Assembly (NCBI RefSeq): GCF_014171475.1
Contig: NZ_CP048817.1
Span: forward strand, 2,046,001 to 2,110,000
DNA: 64,000 bases
Direction of reading: 5' to 3'
From: Sphingomonas sp. So64.6b
Lineage (GTDB): Bacteria; Pseudomonadota; Alphaproteobacteria; Sphingomonadales; Sphingomonadaceae
In this document: piece by piece, positions 58,972 through 64,000 of the stretch
Position numbering within the stretch: the stretch's first letter is position 1
Layout of the letters: the number at the start of each line of letters is the position of its first letter
Translations under genes and position numbers: made by a program
Notes under the pieces: generated by a model
What the model was told of the DNA's origin: nothing
The model's database searches: none
Seen by the model: the letters and a program-made list of their open reading frames with translations, nothing else

Positions 58972-60017
58972 GACGGAACTCCAACGCGGGTCAGCATCAG
59001 GAAGCCCGACACCAGGAACACCCAGAACAGCGACAGCGGCAGGAAGATCTTCCAGCCCAGACGCATCAGCTGGTCATAGCGATAGCGCGGGACGGTCGCC
59101 TTCACCCAGCTGAACAGGAAGAAGAAGAACAGGATCTTGGCGAACAGCCAGATGATGCCCGGCACCCAGTAGAGCGGCGCCCAGTCGAACGGCGGCAGGT
59201 AACCGCCCCAGAACAGAGTTGCGTTCAAGGTGCACATCAGGATGACGTTGGCATATTCGCCGAGCCAGTAGAGCGCGAAGCTCATCGACGAATATTCGGT
59301 TTGATAGCCGGCAACCAGCTCGCTTTCCGCCTCAGTCAGATCGAACGGCGCGCGCTGCGTCTCGGCGAGTGAGGAGATGAAGAACACGATCGCCATCGGG
59401 AACAGCAGCGGGTTCCAGATGAAGCCGTTGGCAAAACCGTACAGCCCTTTCTGCGCCTCGACGATCGCCGACAGGTTGAAGCTGCCAGTCCACAGCACGA
59501 TCGAGATCAGCACGAAGCCGATCGCGACTTCATAGCTGACCATCTGCGCCGCGGCGCGGATTGCCGAGAAGAATGGATATTTCGAGTTGGACGACCAGCC
59601 GGCCAGGATGATGCCGTAAACACCGAGCGAGGACGCCGCGAGGACGTAAAGCAGGCCGACATTGATGTCGGACAGCATCACGCCGACCTGGAACGGTACC
59701 ACCGCCCACACGATCAGCGCGACCGTGAAAGTGATGATCGGTGCGAGCAGGAACAGGCCCTTGTTCGCAGCCGTGGGCACGATGGTTTCCTGCAGGAACA
59801 CCTTCAGGCCGTCGGCGAAACTCTGCAACAGGCCGAACGGACCGACCACGTTGGGGCCGCGACGCAATGCCATCGCCGCCCAGATCTTGCGATCGGCGTA
59901 AATGATCATGGCCACTGCCAGCATCAGCGGCAGTGCGATGACCAAGATGCCGACGATCGTGGAGGTGAACCACGCCCATTCGAAGGACAGACCCCAAGAT
60001 TGGAATAACGCGGTCAT
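58968..60017 (-). CDS. nuoH: NADH-quinone oxidoreductase subunit H
   Basis: A 349-residue membrane subunit that forms the quinone chamber with NuoB/D. Conserved parts are [55 protein letters not shown] (the acidic E-channel loop) and the C-terminal [19 protein letters not shown] lies about 8 bp before this ATG. A GTG three codons upstream is too close to the ribosome site. A REP-type element lies between it and nuoG. Confidence 0.96.
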   Translation of the reverse strand: MTALFQSWGLSFEWAWFTSTIVGILVIALPLMLAVAMIIYADRKIWAAMALRRGPNVVGPFGLLQSFADGLKVFLQETIVPTAANKGLFLLAPIITFTVALIVWAVVPFQVGVMLSDINVGLLYVLAASSLGVYGIILAGWSSNSKYPFFSAIRAAAQMVSYEVAIGFVLISIVLWTGSFNLSAIVEAQKGLYGFANGFIWNPLLFPMAIVFFISSLAETQRAPFDLTEAESELVAGYQTEYSSMSFALYWLGEYANVILMCTLNATLFWGGYLPPFDWAPLYWVPGIIWLFAKILFFFFLFSWVKATVPRYRYDQLMRLGWKIFLPLSLFWVFLVSGFLMLTRVGVPS

Positions 60018-60037
60018 TGCGCGCACTCCTCAACCAG

Positions 60038-60119
60038 CGTCACCCCAGCGAAGGCTGGGGTCTCTGGCGATTGTGCGGGACAAGAACCGCTTGAGATCCC
60101 AGCCTTCGCTGGGATGACG
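60038..60119. repeat. REP-type inverted repeat between nuoG and nuoH
   Basis: Two 27-bp arms in inverted orientation with two mismatches and a 28-nt spacer; each arm also folds alone (CCCCAGC/GCTGGGG around GAAG). It is a BIME-like pair of a class common in sphingomonads (core CCAGCGAAGGCTGG). In the nuo transcript it could stabilise or terminate mRNA after nuoG. Confidence 0.85.
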
Positions 60120-60135
60120 GTGAGAAAGGTCATCA

Positions 60136-62154
60136 TCACTCCGCCGCCTCCGCGAATTCCTGGCCATGGACCAGTTCGGCCGAACAGCGCTGCATTGTCG
60201 GCGATGCGCGGCAGATCGCGTTGGTCAGGTAGAAATCCTTGATCGGATAGCCGGTCAGTTCGCCCTCGCCCTGGGCGTCGAGCGCCGGCGGGTTCCAGGC
60301 GAAGCTGCGCAGGCCAAGCGTTGCGAGATCAGACGTGTCCACGCCCATCGCCGCACGCAGCTCCTCGATCGTGTCGAATGGCAAGGTCTTGCCCAGCACA
60401 GCCGACAAGGCCCGCAGGATCGTCCAGTCCTCGCGCGCGTCGCCTGGCGGGAACACCGCGCGCTCGCCGCGCTGCACGCGGCCTTCGAGATTGACCCAGG
60501 TGCCGGATTTCTCGGCATAGCTGGCGCCCGGTAAGATCACATCGGCATGCGCCGCGCCCTTGTCACCATGATGGCCGATATAGACCTTGAAGCTCTTCGC
60601 GAACGCCGCAAAATCCAGCTCGTCCGCACCCAGGAAGAAAGCCAGCTTCGGCTTGGCCGCAACGAGGTCGGCAATGCCGCCGGGCTGCGCCCAGCCAAGC
60701 ATCAGCCCGCCCATGCGGCTCGCCGCCATATGCAGGACGTTGAAGCCATTCCACTGCCCCCCGTCTTCAAGGGTGCGAACAAGATTGAGCTTCTTGGCCA
60801 GCGCCAGCGCCGCGCCATGCCCGCCCTTGAGCGCCGCACCGCCGACAATCGCCATCGGCTTGGCCGCATCCTTGAACGCATCGGCGGCGGCCTTGGGCAG
60901 CTTGCCGAGCAAAGTAAGGTCGCTGCCGAGCCATTCGACCTTATAGGTCAGGTCGGTCTCTGGTCCGATCGCGAAGACCTTCGCGCCCTTCTTGATCGCC
61001 TTGCGGATCCGCGTGTTCACCAACGGCGCTTCCCAGCGCAGGTTGGTGCCGACGAGCAGGATCACATCGGCGTCTTCAGTGCCGGCGATGGTCGTGTTGA
61101 AATTGACCGCCGCCATCGATGTAGCGTCGTACGCCATGCCTGTCTGACGGCCCTCAAGCAGCGTCGATCCCATCTCGCCAAGCAGCGCCTTGGCCGCGTA
61201 GAGCGTCTCGCAATCGAGCAGGTCGCCATGGATCGCGGCAACGCTCGATCCGGCCTTCACCTCAGCGATTGCCGCGAACGCCTCATCCCAGGTCGCCGGA
61301 ACAAGCTTGCCATTGGTCCGCACATAGGGCCGGTCCAGCCGGCCGCGCACCAGGCCGTCAACGGCATGGCGCGTCTTGTCGCTCGCCCATTCCTCATTGA
61401 CGTCCTCGTTGATCACGGGGAGCGCGCGCAGCACCTGACGGCCGCGGCTGTCGAGGCGGATATTGGTGCCGACCGCGTCCATCACATCGATGGTCAGCGT
61501 CTTTTTCAACTCCCACGGCCGGGCTTCGAAGGCGTAGGGCTTGGACGTCAACGCACCGACCGGGCAAAGATCGACGACATTGCCGGACAGCTCGCTGGTC
61601 ACCGCGCTTTCGAGGTATGACGTGATCTGCATGTCCTCGCCGCGACCGATCGCGCCGATTTCCTCGACCCCGGCGACTTCCTCGGCGAAACGGATGCAGC
61701 GCGTGCACTGGATGCAGCGCGTCATCACCGTCTTGACGATCGGTCCCATATATTTCTCGGTCACGGCACGCTTGTTCTCGTCATAGCGAGACTGGCCGCG
61801 GCCATAGGCGACCGATTGATCCTGCAGGTCGCACTCGCCACCCTGATCGCAGATCGGGCAATCGAGCGGGTGATTGATCAGCAGGAATTCCATCACGCCT
61901 TCGCGCGCATTCTTGACCATGGCTGAGTTGGTGAAGACTTCCTGATTGTCCGCTGCCGGCAAGGCGCACGATGCCTGCGGCTTGGGCGGACCAGGCTTCA
62001 CTTCGACCAGGCACATACGGCAATTACCGGCGATGCTGAGGCGTTCGTGATAGCAGAAACGCGGGATTTCCTTACCGGCGATCTCGCACGCCTGCAGCAC
62101 GGTGGCGCCGGCGGGGACTTCGATCTCGATCCCGTCTACTTTAAGCTTGGGCAT
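60136..62154 (-). CDS. nuoG: NADH-quinone oxidoreductase subunit G
   Basis: A 672-residue peripheral-arm subunit. The N-terminal 2Fe-2S ferredoxin domain has CYHERLSIAGNCRMCLVEV with a further cysteine in ASCAL. The HxxxC-type and 4Fe-4S cysteines follow (HPLDCPICDQGGECDLQD, RCIQCTRCIRFAEEV), then a molybdopterin-oxidoreductase-like domain that binds no molybdenum (family knowledge). The ATG overlaps the stop of an embedded exported-protein gene by one base. An in-frame upstream extension of 40 residues is not similar to the family. Confidence 0.97.
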   Translation of the reverse strand: MPKLKVDGIEIEVPAGATVLQACEIAGKEIPRFCYHERLSIAGNCRMCLVEVKPGPPKPQASCALPAADNQEVFTNSAMVKNAREGVMEFLLINHPLDCPICDQGGECDLQDQSVAYGRGQSRYDENKRAVTEKYMGPIVKTVMTRCIQCTRCIRFAEEVAGVEEIGAIGRGEDMQITSYLESAVTSELSGNVVDLCPVGALTSKPYAFEARPWELKKTLTIDVMDAVGTNIRLDSRGRQVLRALPVINEDVNEEWASDKTRHAVDGLVRGRLDRPYVRTNGKLVPATWDEAFAAIAEVKAGSSVAAIHGDLLDCETLYAAKALLGEMGSTLLEGRQTGMAYDATSMAAVNFNTTIAGTEDADVILLVGTNLRWEAPLVNTRIRKAIKKGAKVFAIGPETDLTYKVEWLGSDLTLLGKLPKAAADAFKDAAKPMAIVGGAALKGGHGAALALAKKLNLVRTLEDGGQWNGFNVLHMAASRMGGLMLGWAQPGGIADLVAAKPKLAFFLGADELDFAAFAKSFKVYIGHHGDKGAAHADVILPGASYAEKSGTWVNLEGRVQRGERAVFPPGDAREDWTILRALSAVLGKTLPFDTIEELRAAMGVDTSDLATLGLRSFAWNPPALDAQGEGELTGYPIKDFYLTNAICRASPTMQRCSAELVHGQEFAEAAE

Positions 62155-62846
62155 TATTGCGTTTCCCGCGCACGGTTCGAAACAATATCGGCAATCGTCG
62201 ATCGGTAAAGAACTTCCGCCAGCAAGCCCGAAACCACCTGCTTGCTGAACTTCACCTTGTCCCCGATGATGCAATCACTGAGTGCCGGCGAAAGGTTGCT
62301 GTAAGCCAAGCGCTCGGAGTCACTGCCGGCCGCGCTCGCGACAACCGCACGGCTGTTAGCGGGATCCTTTTTCACCACACACGCGGCAAATTGCCTCATC
62401 GTGACATATTGTGCAGCGCGCGGAGACGTCTCGCCCACGGTGTCCGCCGAATAATCGATCGGCGCGACCGTCACGGCACCCTCCGACGTCGCTGCGGCGC
62501 GGTTAAACAGGACAACAAAAAGACTTCCGCGCAACAATGATGGATCGAACCGGAGTTCGCGAACCACCATGCAGCCTTGGTCCGACACATTCTTCATTTC
62601 CTGCCGCGCTTTGGACGAGAACGGCGGCAAAGCGAGAAGCCTGATCACCCTTTTATGATCCGCGCGATCAAGGCATTCAGCGAAATTGTTCATTACAGCC
62701 CGCGCTTTCTCACGCTCCGAGTGACCATCACCCGGCAGCCGAGCGGGCGCCACATGACCGCGAGAGTTTCGCATCCCCAACTGCGCAGCAGCAGGCAGTG
62801 CGGCCACCAGCATCAAGACAGCCGAGACGACGGCGAATTTCTTCAC
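62154..62846 (-). CDS. Exported hypothetical protein embedded between nuoF and nuoG
   Basis: A 230-residue protein starting at GTG, which overlaps the nuoF stop (GTGA), and ending one base into the nuoG ATG (TAATG). A signal peptide is clear ([22 protein letters not shown], cut after AAA or AAQ). The mature protein has three to four cysteines ([37 protein letters not shown]) that may form disulfides, and Arg/Lys-rich helices. No domain is recognised. The tight coupling means it is co-translated with complex I, but its periplasmic location makes a structural role in complex I uncertain. It could be an inserted cargo gene. Confidence 0.75.
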   Translation of the reverse strand: MKKFAVVSAVLMLVAALPAAAQLGMRNSRGHVAPARLPGDGHSEREKARAVMNNFAECLDRADHKRVIRLLALPPFSSKARQEMKNVSDQGCMVVRELRFDPSLLRGSLFVVLFNRAAATSEGAVTVAPIDYSADTVGETSPRAAQYVTMRQFAACVVKKDPANSRAVVASAAGSDSERLAYSNLSPALSDCIIGDKVKFSKQVVSGLLAEVLYRSTIADIVSNRARETQ

Positions 62847-64000
62847 TCGGCTGCCTCCATCATCGGCGACACCCCACCGCCCTGCTTTTCGATGATCCGC
62901 CGCTCCATTTCGGGGCGGAAATGCTTGATCAGACCCTGGATCGGCCAGGCCGCCGCATCGCCGAGCGCACAGATAGTGTGCCCCTCGATCTGCTTCGTCA
63001 CCTGATACAGCGTGTCGATTTCCGACACATCGGCGTCGCCAGTGCGCATCCGCTCCATCACGCGCCACATCCAGCCGGTGCCTTCGCGGCACGGCGTGCA
63101 CTGGCCGCAGCTTTCATGCTTGTAGAAATAGGAGATGCGGCTGATCGCGCGGACGATGTCGGTCGATTTGTCCATGACGATCACCGCCGCGGTGCCGAGG
63201 CCCGAGCCGAGCGCTTTCAGCCCGTCGAAATCCATCGGCGCGTCCATGATCTCGGCCGCTGGTACCAGCGGCACAGACGAACCACCGGGGATCACCGCGA
63301 GCAGATTATCCCAGCCGCCGCGAATACCGCCGCAATGCACTTCGATCAGTTCGCGGAACGAGATGCTCATCGCCTCTTCGACGACGCAGGGCTTGTTCAC
63401 ATGGCCGCTGATCTGGAAGAGCTTGGTGCCTTCATTCTTCTCGCGCCCGAAGCTGGCGAACCATTCCGGACCACGGCGCAGGATGGTCGGGACAACCGCG
63501 ATCGATTCGACATTGTTGACCGTGGTCGGGCAGCCATAGAGGCCGGCGCCAGCCGGGAACGGGGGTTTCAGGCGCGGCTGGCCCTTCTTGCCCTCCAGGC
63601 TTTCGAGCATCGCGGTCTCTTCGCCGCAGATGTACGCGCCGGCGCCGCGATGAACGAAGACGTCGAAATCATAACCCGAACCAGAGGCATTCTTGCCGAG
63701 CAGGCCTTTATTATATGCCTCGGCGACCGCAGCGAAGAGCGTCTCCGCTTCACGAATATATTCGCCGCGAATGTAGATGTACGCAGCGCGTGCGCGCATC
63801 GCGTAACCGGCGATCAGCGCGCCTTCGATCAGCTTGTGCGGATCGTGGCGGATGATCTCGCGATCCTTGCAACTGCCGGGTTCGGATTCATCGGCATTGA
63901 TGACCAGGAAGTTCGGCCGGTCGGGCTTGGGTTCCTTGGGCATGAAGCTCCACTTCATGCCGGTCGGGAAGCCTGCGCCGCCGCGGCCGCGCAGGCCTGA
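62843..64000 (-). CDS. nuoF: NADH-quinone oxidoreductase subunit F, N-terminus outside window
   Basis: The NADH- and FMN-binding subunit. The frame continues to the right edge with [20 protein letters not shown], so the first ~55-60 residues are missing. FMN and NADH motifs are [34 protein letters not shown] and PTTVNNVES; the N3 cluster is in [15 protein letters not shown] with the last cysteine in TICALGD. The stop overlaps the start of the exported-protein gene. Upstream nuo genes are expected beyond the window. Confidence 0.96.
   Translation of the reverse strand, partial: SGLRGRGGAGFPTGMKWSFMPKEPKPDRPNFLVINADESEPGSCKDREIIRHDPHKLIEGALIAGYAMRARAAYIYIRGEYIREAETLFAAVAEAYNKGLLGKNASGSGYDFDVFVHRGAGAYICGEETAMLESLEGKKGQPRLKPPFPAGAGLYGCPTTVNNVESIAVVPTILRRGPEWFASFGREKNEGTKLFQISGHVNKPCVVEEAMSISFRELIEVHCGGIRGGWDNLLAVIPGGSSVPLVPAAEIMDAPMDFDGLKALGSGLGTAAVIVMDKSTDIVRAISRISYFYKHESCGQCTPCREGTGWMWRVMERMRTGDADVSEIDTLYQVTKQIEGHTICALGDAAAWPIQGLIKHFRPEMERRIIEKQGGGVSPMMEAAE

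Noticed and set aside
62798..64000. Plus-strand frame opposite nuoF
   Set aside because: Antisense shadow of a conserved complex I gene.

Overview
The window is a GC-rich, densely packed bacterial chromosome segment. Gene content and order point to an alphaproteobacterium of the order Sphingomonadales, most likely Sphingomonas or a close relative. The supports are the dnaG-rpoD pair, trpGDC-moaC-moeA-lexA-comEC-gltX-gltA in one run, an alphaproteobacterial LexA box (GTTC-N7-GTTC) before lexA, DUF1467 and DUF2336 proteins, a ceramidase-like membrane protein, and several REP-type palindromes of kinds common in sphingomonads. The genus call is inference; no rRNA or tRNA gene was found.

Layout. 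1-4.4 kb: end of a DUF559 gene, dnaG and rpoD, translationally coupled. 4.4-11.3 kb: a 515-bp gap with a terminator and a structured-RNA candidate, a Phd-like/PAS fusion regulator, a MoxR ATPase and its VWA partner separated by three exported-protein genes, and small hypotheticals. 11.3-25.3 kb: accessory and housekeeping genes (NamZ/DUF1343, rimO, a LysR regulator with a divergent exported target, a membrane PQQ dehydrogenase, a ceramidase-like protein, a serine hydrolase coupled to an M17 aminopeptidase, a cupredoxin, tpiA). 25.5-32.4 kb: ppiD-trpE and trpG-trpD-trpC-moaC. 32.4-34.4 kb: a large Gln/Arg/Ala-rich lipoprotein on the opposite strand, between moaC and moeA. 34.6-41.7 kb: moeA, lexA, comEC, gltX, gltA and a small membrane protein.

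41.7-48.3 kb holds the most unusual group. Four minus-strand genes encode an HPt-like protein without its His, a membrane protein resembling CDP-alcohol phosphotransferases without the catalytic motif, a DUF2336 protein, and a PAS/HATPase kinase without its phospho-acceptor His. A large TipN-like coiled-coil membrane protein is divergent from them. This may be a signalling module derived from a phosphorelay but not using His phosphotransfer in the usual way.

48.9-64 kb is one long minus-strand run: nuoF (cut by the window edge), an embedded exported-protein gene, nuoG-H-I-J-K-L-M-N, birA, coaX, a ribonuclease J gene and a DUF1467 gene. Most junctions overlap by 1-4 bases, so complex I is probably co-transcribed with biotin ligase and pantothenate kinase. 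REP-type palindromes sit in the nuoG-nuoH junction and, in frame, inside birA. Several starts are unusual: birA appears to start at CTG, gltX at TTG, and trpE lacks an ATG where its conserved N-terminus begins.
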